NCBI GenBank assembly: GCA_904502175.1
Contig: CAJGDU010000003.1
Location: 1 to 23,987 of the forward strand
Reading direction: 5' to 3'
Length of the DNA stretch: 23,987 nt
Source of the DNA: Clostridiaceae bacterium
GTDB taxonomy: Bacteria > Bacillota > Clostridia > Oscillospirales > Acutalibacteraceae
A model generated the notes under the pieces. The model worked only from the letters and a program-made list of their open reading frames with translations. It was not told where the DNA came from and did no database searches. A program made the position numbers and the translations under genes. The stretch's first letter is position 1. Every line of letters begins with the position of its first letter. Of this stretch, positions 11,936-22,011 are shown in pieces.

Positions 11936-12817
11936 TCAGACCGTCACGCCGAGGAGGTCGATGACGATGCCGGCGAAGACGCCGATGAGGTACAGGATGC
12001 CGGCAATGGACAGGTTCCGCTTCACGCCCCGGTTGGACTTGAAGAGGACCACGAGGCCGATGCCCGCTCCGACCAGCAGCCCGGACATCATGGGGCCGAC
12101 CCCGATGACGCCTTCCAGGTACAGCTGGGTGATGACGACGGAGGCCGCGCAGTTCGGGATGAGGCCGACCAGGCCCGCCAGCAGTTCGCCGACGACCGGC
12201 AGGTTGACCACGAGACCGCCGAGGTTCTCTTCCCCGATGGCGGCGATGAGCCCGTTCAGGACCAGGCTGACGCCGAAGATCCAGCCGAGGATGACCAGGG
12301 AGTGCTTCAGCGCGGACAGCCAGATGCCGTCCTCGTCTTCATGGGCGTGCTCGTGTTCACAGAACTCGTCGATGGCAATGTCGTCCACGAGTTTCTGGTT
12401 CCGCCGTTTCCGGGTGGCGCGCGCGCCGAAGTCGACCAGGAGGCCGGCCAGCAGGCCGACGGCCACTTTCAGGCCGAGGATGCGCAGGATGGTGCCCGCC
12501 GGGACCTGTTCCGAGATGAAGATGGGCAGCATCTCATCAGACGTGGACAGGTAGACGGCCAGCAGCGTGCCGACGGTGATGACTCGTCCGGCATACAGCG
12601 AAGAGGCTGCGGCGGAAAAGCCGCACTGGGGGACCGCCCCGAGCAGGGAGCCGATGACCGGCCCGAACCGGCCGGACTTGCGAACGAGCGCGGTCGTCCG
12701 GTCGCTCATGTGCCGTTCCAGGAACTCCATGAGCAGGTAGGCCAGGAACAGGATGGGGATGATCTCCACCGTGTCCATCGCGGTGTCGACCAGGACATCC
12801 CAGATGACGTCCCACAT
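11936..12817 (-). CDS. Putative heavy-metal/manganese permease (ArsP_2-like)
   Basis: Multi-pass membrane protein of 293 residues resembling the PF11449 family, annotated as putative manganese transporters or heavy-metal exporters. Two pseudo-repeated halves are visible, each with a Pro-x-Cys signature: GAVPQCGFSAAASSLYAG (60-77) and GLIPNCAASVVITQLY (218-233). STSDEMLPIFISE (91-103) is also family-typical. Between the halves is a cytoplasmic loop rich in His, Glu and Asp (HEHAHEDED, 155-163) that could bind metal. AAGGAGG overlaps the stop region of the upstream deacetylase gene, 13 bp away, so this is the last gene of the hisS operon. The transported ion cannot be determined from sequence. 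Confidence 0.78.
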   Translation of the reverse strand: MWDVIWDVLVDTAMDTVEIIPILFLAYLLMEFLERHMSDRTTALVRKSGRFGPVIGSLLGAVPQCGFSAAASSLYAGRVITVGTLLAVYLSTSDEMLPIFISEQVPAGTILRILGLKVAVGLLAGLLVDFGARATRKRRNQKLVDDIAIDEFCEHEHAHEDEDGIWLSALKHSLVILGWIFGVSLVLNGLIAAIGEENLGGLVVNLPVVGELLAGLVGLIPNCAASVVITQLYLEGVIGVGPMMSGLLVGAGIGLVVLFKSNRGVKRNLSIAGILYLIGVFAGIVIDLLGVTV

Positions 12818-12830
12818 GGGCGCTTCCTCC

Positions 12831-14198
12831 TTAGTTGTTCACGTGCTGGTGGACGGTGGGGCTGGTCGCATCCAGCGGGAGGATGACATAGCCCTCTTTC
12901 AGCAGTTTGGCGATGGTCTTGTCCATGGCATTCACCGTAAAGTCGTGGATGTCGTGGCAGAGGACCACCGAATAGGTGTGACGGGCGCAGCCCTTCACGA
13001 TGTTTTTGTAGATCTTGTCGGAGTCCTTCGTGTTGCCGGAGTCTCCGGAGAGGACGTTCCAGTCGAAGTAGACCAGGCCCTTTTTGTTGGCGGTCTTGAC
13101 GAGGTCCGTCATAATGCCTTCCTTGTACTTTTTGGAGATGGCGTTGGAGCTGCCGCCGGGGAAGCGGAAAACGTTGACCCGCTTGCCGGTGTGCTGTTCA
13201 ATGACCTTCTCCATCTGTTCGAAGTCGTCCCAGTAGGCCTTTTCGCTCTTGTAGATCTTTTCGTAGTCGTGGGTATAGGTGTGGACGCCGATGGTGTGGC
13301 CGGCCTGGGCCTCCTTTTCCAGGCAGTCCAGATAGTTCTTGAAAAACCCGGTCACGAAGAACGTGGCCTTGACTTTGTGGTGGGCCAGGATGCCCAGCAG
13401 CTCTTCGGTGTACTGGCCGGGGCCGTCATCGAAGGTGAGGTACACGGCCTTGCCGTTGCCGACCACGCCGCCTTTGACCTTGTAGGTGCGGCCGAGGTGC
13501 GTGACCTTGCCGTTGTAGTCGAAGTCGACCTTGCCGTTCTGGACATACCAGACGCCGTTTTCATTCAGGGCAACGCCTTTGTAGTTCTTGTCCTGCTTGC
13601 CCTTGGTGAAATAGAGCCAGTCGCTGTTCAGCTTCTGGATGCCGTTGTAGCTCGAGTCGAGTTTTCCGTTCTTGAAGACCCAGATGCCTTCTTTGGTCTT
13701 CGTGACGCCCGAGTAGGTCGGATCGGCCCGGCCATCTTCCACGCGCCACCAGGTGGTCTCGCCGTTGATGGTGCCCTGGCGGACGCCGGTGTAGGTCTGG
13801 TCCACGGCGCCGCCGTCGACCCAGTACCAGTCGCTGCCTCCCTGGGCGAAGCCCGTGAAGGTGTCGTCGAGGACGCCCTTCGAGAAGTAGACCCAGCCCT
13901 CTTCACTGGCCCCGAGGCCGGTGTAGCCGAGGTCCACTTCGCCGTGGTTGACATAGTAGGTGTCTTCCACCCGGTCGATGAGACCGGTGACGGCACCGGT
14001 GTAGTCGGTGTCTATTTCGCCCTTGTCCACGTAGACCCACTGCTTGTCGTGGGTCTCCCAGAGCCCGGTGTAGTCCGGCGCCGGCTTTTTGCCGCCGAAG
14101 GCCAGGAACGCGAAGCTCAGGACCAGGATGAGAAGGACCGCCGCCCCGGCAAGGATGCCCTTGTTCCGGGTGGTCCATTCGAATTTGTTTTCTGCCAT
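12831..14198 (-). CDS. Membrane-anchored polysaccharide deacetylase with wall-binding-like repeats
   Basis: Protein of 455 residues. A short basic N-terminus and one transmembrane helix (about 14-35) place the rest outside the cell. Residues 43-245 hold about eight to nine repeats of 21-26 residues with the pattern Y-[TSNK]-G...W-x-[YVF]...G-x-[VLI]-D, reminiscent of cell-wall or choline-binding repeats. The C-terminal NodB domain has TFDDGP (255-260), HTYTH (306-310), RFPGG (345-349), W380 and CHDIH (414-418), so all five catalytic motifs are present. It probably de-N-acetylates peptidoglycan or another wall glycan. It starts 7 bp after aspS with only a weak AAAGAAG site, so translation is likely coupled. 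Confidence 0.9.
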   Translation of the reverse strand: MAENKFEWTTRNKGILAGAAVLLILVLSFAFLAFGGKKPAPDYTGLWETHDKQWVYVDKGEIDTDYTGAVTGLIDRVEDTYYVNHGEVDLGYTGLGASEEGWVYFSKGVLDDTFTGFAQGGSDWYWVDGGAVDQTYTGVRQGTINGETTWWRVEDGRADPTYSGVTKTKEGIWVFKNGKLDSSYNGIQKLNSDWLYFTKGKQDKNYKGVALNENGVWYVQNGKVDFDYNGKVTHLGRTYKVKGGVVGNGKAVYLTFDDGPGQYTEELLGILAHHKVKATFFVTGFFKNYLDCLEKEAQAGHTIGVHTYTHDYEKIYKSEKAYWDDFEQMEKVIEQHTGKRVNVFRFPGGSSNAISKKYKEGIMTDLVKTANKKGLVYFDWNVLSGDSGNTKDSDKIYKNIVKGCARHTYSVVLCHDIHDFTVNAMDKTIAKLLKEGYVILPLDATSPTVHQHVNN

Positions 14199-14205
14199 AT
14201 CGTAA

Positions 14206-15974
<1,769 letters not shown>

Positions 15975-15987
<13 letters not shown>

Positions 15988-17345
15988 TTGGTGTTTCCTC
16001 CCAGAAGCGCGGAGAGGTCGACGTTCGCAAGGTCGTCTTCCGCGGTATTGAGTTCCGCCTGGAGGGCGGACATGGCGGCCTGCATGCTGAGGGACTGGAA
16101 GTCCTCGGCAAAGGTGTCGAGTTTCACTTCCGTCGTGTCGCCGGTCTCCATGTATTTGAGCTGTACGGTGCCGGACTCCAGTTCGTTGTCCCCGAGGACG
16201 GCGGTGAAGTCGGCGCCGGTCTTGTTGGCATATTTCATTTGGGCCTTGATGGAACGGCCCACGGTGTCGAAGGCGCAGGGGATGCCTTCCGCCCGGAGGT
16301 CGTGGATGATCTGCGCCGCTTTGTAGGAGGCGGCGTCTCCGGCGGTGGCGATGTACAGCGCCATGTCGTTGTCCTTCGGCAGCTCGATGCCCTGGGCCTC
16401 CAGGAGCAGGAGCAGCCGCTCGATGCCCATGCCGAAGCCGAGGGCCGGGATGGCCTTGCCGCCGAGTTCCTCGCAGAGGCCGTCGTAGCGGCCGCCGCCG
16501 CAGACGGTGCCCTGGGCGCCGATGTCGTTCGACACGAACTCGAAGACGGTCTTCGTGTAGTAGTCGAGGCCGCGGACGATGCGCGGGTTGACTTTGTAGG
16601 TGAGACCCATGGCCTCGAGATATTTTTTCACTTTCTCGAAGTGGTCTTTGCACTCGTCACAGAGGTAGTCCAGCACGACGGGGGCGTTCTCCTTGAGGCT
16701 CGGGTCCTCTTCCTTGCAGTCGAGGATGCGCATGGGGTTGCGCTCGAGGCGGTCCAGGCAGGTCTCGCAGAGCTCGTCCTTCTTCGCGGTGAAGTAGTCT
16801 TTCAGCGCCTGCTGATAGACGGGACGGCAGTGCGGGCAGCCGATGGAGTTGATCTCGAGCTCCAGGCCTTTGACGCCGAGGAAGCCGAAGACCTCGTCCG
16901 CGAGGGCAATGACCTCCGCGTCCTGGGCCGGGCTCTCGGTGCCGAAGCACTCGACGCCGAACTGGTGGAACTCGCGCAGACGGCCGGCCTGCGGTTTCTC
17001 ATACCGGTAGCAGGAGGTGAGGTAGTAGACCTTCATGGGGCTCGGCTCGTTGAAGAGGCCGTGCTCCAGGTAGGCGCGGACCGCGCCGGCGGTGCCCTCC
17101 GGGCGCAGGGTGATGGAACGGCCGCCCTTGTCGTCGAAGGTGTACATCTCCTTCTGGACCACGTCGGTCGTATCGCCCACGGAGCGGTTGAACAGCTCTG
17201 TATGTTCGAACACAGGCGTGCGGATCTCCTTGAACCCGTAGTTCCCCGCGATGTCCGCGAGGGTGGCCTCCAGGAAGCGGACCTTGTAGCTGTCCGCCGG
17301 AAGCGTATCCTGTGTACCTTTGATTGCTTTTGTCAGTAAAGCCAT
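15975..17345 (-). CDS. hisS: Histidyl-tRNA synthetase
   Basis: Class IIa synthetase of 456 residues. Visible are RPEGTAG (81-87), motif 2 RYEKPQAGRLREFHQFG (114-130), the histidine motif RGLDYYT (258-264), and GGGRYDGL (283-290). A central insert carries three CxxC pairs (C170/C173, C193/C196, C229/C232), as in many clostridial HisRS, possibly a zinc site. The ATG at 17343-17345 has GGAGG about 6 bases upstream and starts the conserved MALLTKAIKGTQD; a longer in-frame reading to 17450 runs through a structured leader and is not conserved protein. It heads the operon hisS-aspS-deacetylase-permease. Confidence 0.97.
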
Positions 17346-17367
17346 GGAATTCCTCCAGAATGAAGTC

Positions 17368-17510
17368 GCAGAAAAGGTTTCCCCCTCGTCGAAGGTCGGT
17401 GCGTGCGCAAAAGGTATTAAAAATAAGAGGTAATTCTTGCCAGCCCTCAATTCTCCTCGTGGGAAACTTTTCTGCTCCTATATTATGGGCTAATATATAA
17501 ATAATTACCT
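17368..17510 (-). promoter_or_regulatory. Structured 5' leader of the hisS operon with interleaved inverted repeats (unclassified)
   Basis: Reading the minus strand, three self-complementary elements appear. Pair A is AGGTAATT (17510-17503) with AATTACCT (17435-17428). Pair B is GCAGAAAAGTTTCCC (17475-17461) with GGGAAACCTTTTCTGC (17383-17368), 15 bp with one bulge. Pair C is the hairpin TATATTA/TAATATA (17497-17479). A and B interleave, so they must either compete or form a pseudoknot. A U-rich run (ATTTTT, then CCTTTTTG) follows A's 3' arm. ACGAGG is repeated at the inner edges of B. The layout suggests a switch before hisS, but canonical T-box sequences are absent. The gap 17346-17574 contains no gene I can support. 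Confidence 0.5.
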
Positions 17511-17528
17511 TGTAACCTTGATATTATA

Positions 17529-17559
17529 GAAAAAAGGGCCCCACTTTTCAAGTGGAGCC
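17529..17559 (-). terminator. Intrinsic terminator of mgsA
   Basis: On the minus strand GGCTCCACTT (17559-17550) pairs with AAGTGGGGCC (17546-17537), including one G-T pair, around a 3-nt loop. It is followed by a C and a T-run (complement of A's 17529-17535). A T-run on the other side makes it potentially bidirectional. Confidence 0.9.
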
Positions 17560-17574
17560 TTGGTTTTTTCGTTT

Positions 17575-18024
17575 TTATGCCTCTTCTTCGGCCGGCGCTT
17601 CTTCCGCCGCTTCCCCGGCGTTTGCCTTGGGGTTGACGATGTCCCGCCAGTCGAGGTCGCCGCGCGCGAGGGAGTGGATGAGCGCTTCCGCGGTGGCGAT
17701 GTTCGTGGCCACAGGAACGTTGTGGACGTTGCAGAGCCGGAGCAGGTCCGCCTCAATGGGTTCCATGGGCTTCGGGTTCAGCGGGTCGCCGAACATGAGG
17801 AGCAGGTCGATCTCGTTGCAGGCGACGCGGGAGGCGATCTGCTGCTCTCCGCCCTGGTCTCCGCTGAGGAAGCTCTGGATCTTGAGCCCGGTGGCTTCCG
17901 AGACGACTTTGCCCGTGGTGCCGGTCGCACACAGGTTATGCTGGCTCAGAACGCCCGCGTATGCTATACAGAACTGCGTCATGAGCTCTTTTTTCACGTC
18001 GTGTGCAATGATGGCGATGTTCAT
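17575..18024 (-). CDS. mgsA: Methylglyoxal synthase-like protein with altered active site
   Basis: Protein of 149 residues in the methylglyoxal synthase family, which converts dihydroxyacetone phosphate to methylglyoxal and phosphate. AHD (7-9), ATGTTGK (33-39), D73, GDPL (79-82) and PVATNIATAEALI (104-116) align well with the family. In the phosphate/active-site loop, however, the usual SGPxGGDQQI reads SGDQGGEQQI (54-63). The position of E. coli Asp71, the proposed catalytic base, is therefore Glu60, and the usual Pro is Asp. Activity may be reduced or changed. The C-terminus ends in an Ala/Glu-rich tail. AAAGGAG is 9 bases before the ATG, and the gene has its own promoter and terminator. 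The position after mre-PBP2 genes is typical for clostridial mgsA. Confidence 0.85.
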   Translation of the reverse strand: MNIAIIAHDVKKELMTQFCIAYAGVLSQHNLCATGTTGKVVSEATGLKIQSFLSGDQGGEQQIASRVACNEIDLLLMFGDPLNPKPMEPIEADLLRLCNVHNVPVATNIATAEALIHSLARGDLDWRDIVNPKANAGEAAEEAPAEEEA

Positions 18025-18057
18025 TGGGCACGCTCCTTTCAGGACATTACAGGAATT

Positions 18058-18086
18058 ATTTTATCATAAAATGGGCGGCGTCACAA
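18058..18086 (-). promoter_or_regulatory. Promoter of mgsA
   Basis: Minus-strand TTGTGA (plus 18081-18086), a 17-bp spacer and TAAAAT (plus 18058-18063). It lies between the PBP2 terminator and the mgsA ATG. Confidence 0.7.
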
Positions 18087-18095
18087 TATTGGATT

Positions 18096-18130
18096 GTAAG
18101 AAAGCGCCAAAAACTGGACATTTTTGGCGC
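18096..18130 (-). terminator. Intrinsic terminator of the mreCD-PBP2 transcript
   Basis: GCGCCAAAAA (18104-18113) and TTTTTGGCGC (18121-18130) form a perfect 10-bp stem with a 7-nt loop. On the minus strand it is followed by TTTCTTAC. It sits about 40 bp after the PBP2 stop. Confidence 0.85.
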
Positions 18131-18168
18131 CTCTTCGTGTACAGTTTTAATATTTTCTTTGCATCCGT

Positions 18169-20262
18169 TTACGTCAGCAGCTCTCCGTAGGGCTGGACCG
18201 CGGACGCGTTCTCCTTCGCGGAGAAGTAATAGTCGTAAATGTCGGCGGCGACCACGGCGGTCAGGGCACCGGAGTCGGCGGTCTCGACGACGACGGCGAC
18301 GGCGATTTCGGGGTCCTCATACGGTGCATAGGAGATGAGGAAACCGTTGTTGCCCTCGACCTTCTTGCCGTCGATGATCTTGACGACGTCCGACGTACCG
18401 GTCTTGGCGGCTGCCGTGACGGGCAGGTCGGAGAACGCGGAGCGGCAGAAGCCGATGGTGCCGACTTTCAGCATGCCTTCCCGGACCAGGGCCAGGGTAT
18501 CCTTGGAGATGTCCAGGGTCTGGGCGACCTCTTCCTGCTTCTGGAGCAGGGTGGTCTTGTAGTCGGCAGACTTGATGGCCCGCACGAAGTGGGGCGTGTA
18601 GCGGGTGCCGCCGTTGGCGATGGTGGACACGTAGTTCGCGAGCTGCAGCAGCGTGAACTGGTTGTCCGACTCGCCGATGGCGGTGGTGATGACGTCGCCG
18701 GGGTACCAGGTGCCGCCCGCCGCCTTCCGCTCTTCGGGGCTGGAGACGTGGCCGGTGGCCTCCGGGATCTCGACGCCGGTCTTCTGACCGAGGCCGAACT
18801 TCGTGGCCCATTCGTCGATCTTTTCGATGCCCAGTTTCCGGCCGGTCTCGTAGAAGAAGCAGTTGCAGGAGACGTTGATGGCGTCCGTGACGTTGTTGAC
18901 ACCGTGGGCCGTGTGGTGGGCGCAGTAGAACGTGTGGTCGGAGTAGTAGGTGTAGGCGCCGTTGCAGGCCCAGGTCCAGGCCGCGTCCAGCGTGCCCTCT
19001 TCGAGCGCCGCGACCGCGGTGCAGGGCTTGAAGGTGGAACCGGGTTCATAGGTACTCATGACGGCGCGGTTCCAGAGGGGCGCGGTCTCATCCTCCGCCC
19101 ACTCGGAATAGTGCTCTTTCCACCCGTTGTTGTCGTAGGAGGGGTAGGTGGCGCAGGCGAGGATCTCCCCGGTGTTGACGTCTTCCACGACGACCGCCGC
19201 GGCGCACTTCCGGGCCGCGGAAATGTTCAGGGAGTCCACGCGCTTTTTCAGCGCGTTCTGGGCGACCACCTGCAGATTCTTGTCCAGGGTCAGGATGATG
19301 GAGTCGCCCTGCTCCGGATAGGTGGTGAAGGTGTCGGTGGAGACACCGTCATTGTCGATGGTGACGGTCTTGGCGCCCCGCTTGCCCCGGAGGTAGTCCT
19401 CCATGGCCAGTTCCAGGCCGGAGCTGCCGTACACATCGGAGATGGTGTAGGCGTTGCGGGTGAGCTCGTCGATCTCTTCCTTGCCTCTGGCTTTGTCGAG
19501 GGCCTCGTCGAGCTCCGCCTGCTTCTCCTCGTACTTCTCGGCGGTGATGCCGGAGACCCGTCCGAGGATGTGCGGCGCGATGGTGCCGTCCGCGTACTCC
19601 CGGTACGCCTCGACGGTGTTCTCGACGCCCCGGTAGAAGTTCTTGTTCTCCATGATGATGGTGACAAGGTCGGTGGGCACGTCTTCCGCGAAGGTGTACG
19701 GGTAGGAGGTGTTGAAGGTGTTGCGGAGCATTTCGACCTGGACGGAGGCAAGGCTCCGGGCGTCCGCTTTCGAGTAGGCCTCGAGGCCGTACATCTTGAT
19801 GAGGGCGTCCATAATGTTTTCCGCGGTGGCGTAGGAGTTCAGGTTCAGGACTTCCTTCGAGCGCAGCCATTTGATGTAGGCGGCGTTCTCATCCTTTTTC
19901 CGGAACACGTAGTTCCCGCTCTTCTTCGACACCTTGATGGGCAGTTTGTCGATGTATTCGACGCCGTTGGCCTCGCAGAGCTGCACCAGGGAGACGATGA
20001 TCTCATTGCGCTTTTCCTGGTCCTTCGGGAAGGCCGTGGCGTTGAAGGTGATGGAGTTGCCCTGGCGATTGGTCACGAGGGGCGCGCCGTTGCGGTCGAG
20101 TATTTCGCCGCGGGCGGCGTCCACCGTCGTGGTGTACGCGCCGAGGGTGCCGGCGTTGGCGCCGGAGATGAGGGTGGAGTAAATGAACACGCCGACCAGC
20201 GCCAGCGCGACCGCGATGACGAGGACATGGTAGGCGGCCGAACGGCCTTTGGAGATGCCCAT
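18169..20262 (-). CDS. mrdA: Penicillin-binding protein 2 (elongasome transpeptidase)
   Basis: Class B PBP of 697 residues that cross-links peptidoglycan during side-wall elongation. One transmembrane helix lies at about 11-32. The N-terminal dimerisation region contains AARGEILDRNG (49-59), typical of PBP2/PBP3. The transpeptidase domain has the SxxK motif STFK (409-412, in YEPGSTFKP), SxN as S465-C-N467, and KTGT (620-623). Several Cys residues (370, 413, 433, 447, 466, 468) surround the active site, and a Cys/His-rich ACNGAYTY...CAHH segment is typical of clostridial PBP2-like enzymes. AAGGAGGG stands 7 bases before the ATG. It is the last gene of the mreC-mreD-PBP2 run, 39 bp after mreD; the role in elongation rather than sporulation is inferred from this context. 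Confidence 0.93.
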   Translation of the reverse strand: MGISKGRSAAYHVLVIAVALALVGVFIYSTLISGANAGTLGAYTTTVDAARGEILDRNGAPLVTNRQGNSITFNATAFPKDQEKRNEIIVSLVQLCEANGVEYIDKLPIKVSKKSGNYVFRKKDENAAYIKWLRSKEVLNLNSYATAENIMDALIKMYGLEAYSKADARSLASVQVEMLRNTFNTSYPYTFAEDVPTDLVTIIMENKNFYRGVENTVEAYREYADGTIAPHILGRVSGITAEKYEEKQAELDEALDKARGKEEIDELTRNAYTISDVYGSSGLELAMEDYLRGKRGAKTVTIDNDGVSTDTFTTYPEQGDSIILTLDKNLQVVAQNALKKRVDSLNISAARKCAAAVVVEDVNTGEILACATYPSYDNNGWKEHYSEWAEDETAPLWNRAVMSTYEPGSTFKPCTAVAALEEGTLDAAWTWACNGAYTYYSDHTFYCAHHTAHGVNNVTDAINVSCNCFFYETGRKLGIEKIDEWATKFGLGQKTGVEIPEATGHVSSPEERKAAGGTWYPGDVITTAIGESDNQFTLLQLANYVSTIANGGTRYTPHFVRAIKSADYKTTLLQKQEEVAQTLDISKDTLALVREGMLKVGTIGFCRSAFSDLPVTAAAKTGTSDVVKIIDGKKVEGNNGFLISYAPYEDPEIAVAVVVETADSGALTAVVAADIYDYYFSAKENASAVQPYGELLT

Positions 20263-20301
20263 TGCTCTTCCCTCCTTAGTAAGATTTGCAGTAAATCGCC
20301 G

Positions 20302-20934
20302 TTATCGCAGTTCCGCGAAGCCCTTGGCCATGGAGCTCTTCGGGTAGCGTTCCCGGAGGTTGCGCATGAAGCGGCGAAGGATGACATAGAAGATGGGGGT
20401 GAACGCGAAGCTGTACAGTGCGCTCGGCAGGTAGTACGTGACGTAGGTCATGGCGCCCTGGTCGACGCCCCGCAGGACGACGAAGAAGAGCCAGTGCAGC
20501 GTGACGTACAGCAGGATGACCAGCGCTCCGAGGATGGAGGCGGTCCAGAGATTGTTCCGCATGAGGTAGTTCATGAGGAGGCAGACCCCCGTGGACGCCA
20601 GCAGGAAAAAGATGGCGTTGTACCCGTCGAGGTGGGCCGAGGACACGTCCCAGAGGACTCCGGCAAAGAGACTCAGGATGGTGGCCGGCAGGTTGTGCAG
20701 GAAAATGGAGATGCACACCATGAGGGGCAGCAGCAGAAAGCAGCGCGCCCCGAACACCGTCGGGAACATGTGGGGTGTGTTCTGCAGAAGGTGGGCCAGC
20801 AGGATGAGCAGCACCAGCACGACCGTGGAAATGGTCTTGTGCTTCTGCTCGTTGGTCCGCGGACGTCTCACCCGTTTCACCACGCCGTTCTCCGGCGGAC
20901 GGGTGCGGCTGTCAAAGGTGATGCGTTCCCTCAT
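20302..20934 (-). CDS. mreD: Rod shape-determining protein MreD
   Basis: Integral membrane protein of 210 residues that works with MreC and PBP2/RodA in the elongation complex. The first about 36 residues form a basic cytoplasmic extension (RVRRPRTNEQKHK), longer than in most MreD. Five or so hydrophobic helices follow, with the family-typical FAGVLWDVSSAHLDGYNAI (about 90-108) and a basic C-terminus. MreD sequences are poorly conserved, so the call rests on that segment together with the position between mreC and PBP2. The start has GGAGGG 7 bases upstream, inside the end of mreC, and lies 3 bp after the mreC stop. Confidence 0.9.
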   Translation of the reverse strand: MRERITFDSRTRPPENGVVKRVRRPRTNEQKHKTISTVVLVLLILLAHLLQNTPHMFPTVFGARCFLLLPLMVCISIFLHNLPATILSLFAGVLWDVSSAHLDGYNAIFFLLASTGVCLLMNYLMRNNLWTASILGALVILLYVTLHWLFFVVLRGVDQGAMTYVTYYLPSALYSFAFTPIFYVILRRFMRNLRERYPKSSMAKGFAELR

Positions 20935-20937
20935 TCG

Positions 20938-21984
20938 TCAGCCCTCCGTGGTCCGGAAGGTGGTCACGGGACGGGTGGTCGTGGTCCGGCGGGCCGTGGT
21001 GGAGTCGGCTTCGGTGGCCGCTTCCGAGGTGCTGCCGGTGGTGTCCCCTTCACTCGTGGTGCTGCGGTTCGGGTTGGACACGACTTCCGGAGAGTCGGCG
21101 TCCGCGCCTTCCGCGCCTTCATCATAGGTGACGGCAATGCCCTGGCCCTCGAAGCCGATCATGATGAGGGCTTCGTTGAGTTCCGTGACATCGATGTTCG
21201 GTTCGATGACCGCGTATGCGGAAATGTCCGTATCGCCGTTCTTCACTTCCCGGACGGTCCCGATGATGAGGTCCCGGGGGTAGATGCCGCCGACACCGGC
21301 GGTGGCGATGACGCCGCCCTTGGCCACTTTGGTGTTCCGGTCCAGACCGGACAGCCGGCAGAAGCCCTTCTTGACGATGTCCGCGTCATTGGTGACGTAG
21401 CCGCTTTCCCGGCTGCGGATGTCGTAGGCGGAAATGGAGATCTTCGGGTCGAGGACCGTGGAGACGACACAGTACGTGGGGGCCACTTTCGTGACCACGC
21501 CGACGAGCTGTCCATCGCCGTAGATGACCGGGTCGTTCACTTTGACGCCGGAGGCGGACCCCTTGTTGAAGACGAAGGTGGTGAAGTTGTTGGCGGAGTC
21601 TTTGCCGATGACCGTGGCCGAAATGACCTGGTAGTCGGGGTGCTCCTCCTTGATGCCGAGGAAGTCCTCGTAGCTTTCGAGTTTCTGCTTGGTCTCCTCG
21701 TAGTCGGCCAGCTGCTTCTGGGCGCTGACGACTTTGTCTTCCAGGTCGGCGATGCGCCTCTCGTAGGTGGACGAGCGGGTGAAGAAATGCCCAATGGAAG
21801 AGAACCCGTTTCCGAGGACCGAGGTCACCCGGGACAGGGGCTGGGTGGCGGTGCCGGCGACAGCGGAGAGCGGGGAGCTCTTGCTGCCGAGGACGGCGGC
21901 CAGTATGAGAAAAATGACCAGAATGGCAAGGATGACCGCAAGGATACGGAACCAGAGCGATCGTACAAACCCTTTCACGTGCAT
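20938..21984 (-). CDS. mreC: Cell shape-determining protein MreC
   Basis: Protein of 348 residues. One transmembrane helix (about 11-33) anchors it. A coiled coil (about 70-108: YERRIADLEDKVVSAQKQLA and on) and the beta-rich MreC core follow outside the membrane (VISATVIGKD, GSASGVKVNDPVI, GVGGIYPRDLIIGTV). MreC scaffolds PBP2 and MreD to MreB. Residues from about 283 to the end form a Ser/Thr/Asp-rich, probably disordered tail that includes TTARRTTTTRP. AAAGG lies close before the ATG. A terminator-like hairpin separates the gene from mreB. Confidence 0.95.
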   Translation of the reverse strand: MHVKGFVRSLWFRILAVILAILVIFLILAAVLGSKSSPLSAVAGTATQPLSRVTSVLGNGFSSIGHFFTRSSTYERRIADLEDKVVSAQKQLADYEETKQKLESYEDFLGIKEEHPDYQVISATVIGKDSANNFTTFVFNKGSASGVKVNDPVIYGDGQLVGVVTKVAPTYCVVSTVLDPKISISAYDIRSRESGYVTNDADIVKKGFCRLSGLDRNTKVAKGGVIATAGVGGIYPRDLIIGTVREVKNGDTDISAYAVIEPNIDVTELNEALIMIGFEGQGIAVTYDEGAEGADADSPEVVSNPNRSTTSEGDTTGSTSEAATEADSTTARRTTTTRPVTTFRTTEG

Positions 21985-22011
21985 TCAACCTTTCGGTGCG
22001 TAAATAGTCCG

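Noticed and set aside
15988..16653. Upstream extension of the aspS frame by over 200 codons
   Set aside because: It lies fully inside hisS in another frame; GGGAGG and the conserved N-terminus place the start at 15987.
17346..17450. N-terminal extension of hisS by 35 residues
   Set aside because: The reading frame is open, but it crosses the structured leader, the ribosome site is at the internal ATG 17343-17345, and the conserved HisRS N-terminus starts there.
17346..17574. T-box riboswitch, 6S RNA or SRP RNA in the hisS leader
   Set aside because: The T-box core AGGGUGGNACCGCG and a Stem I with a His specifier are not visible, and the space is short. The SRP GGAA tetraloop context and the 6S closing-stem sequences are also absent. 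Only covariance-model searches could overturn this.
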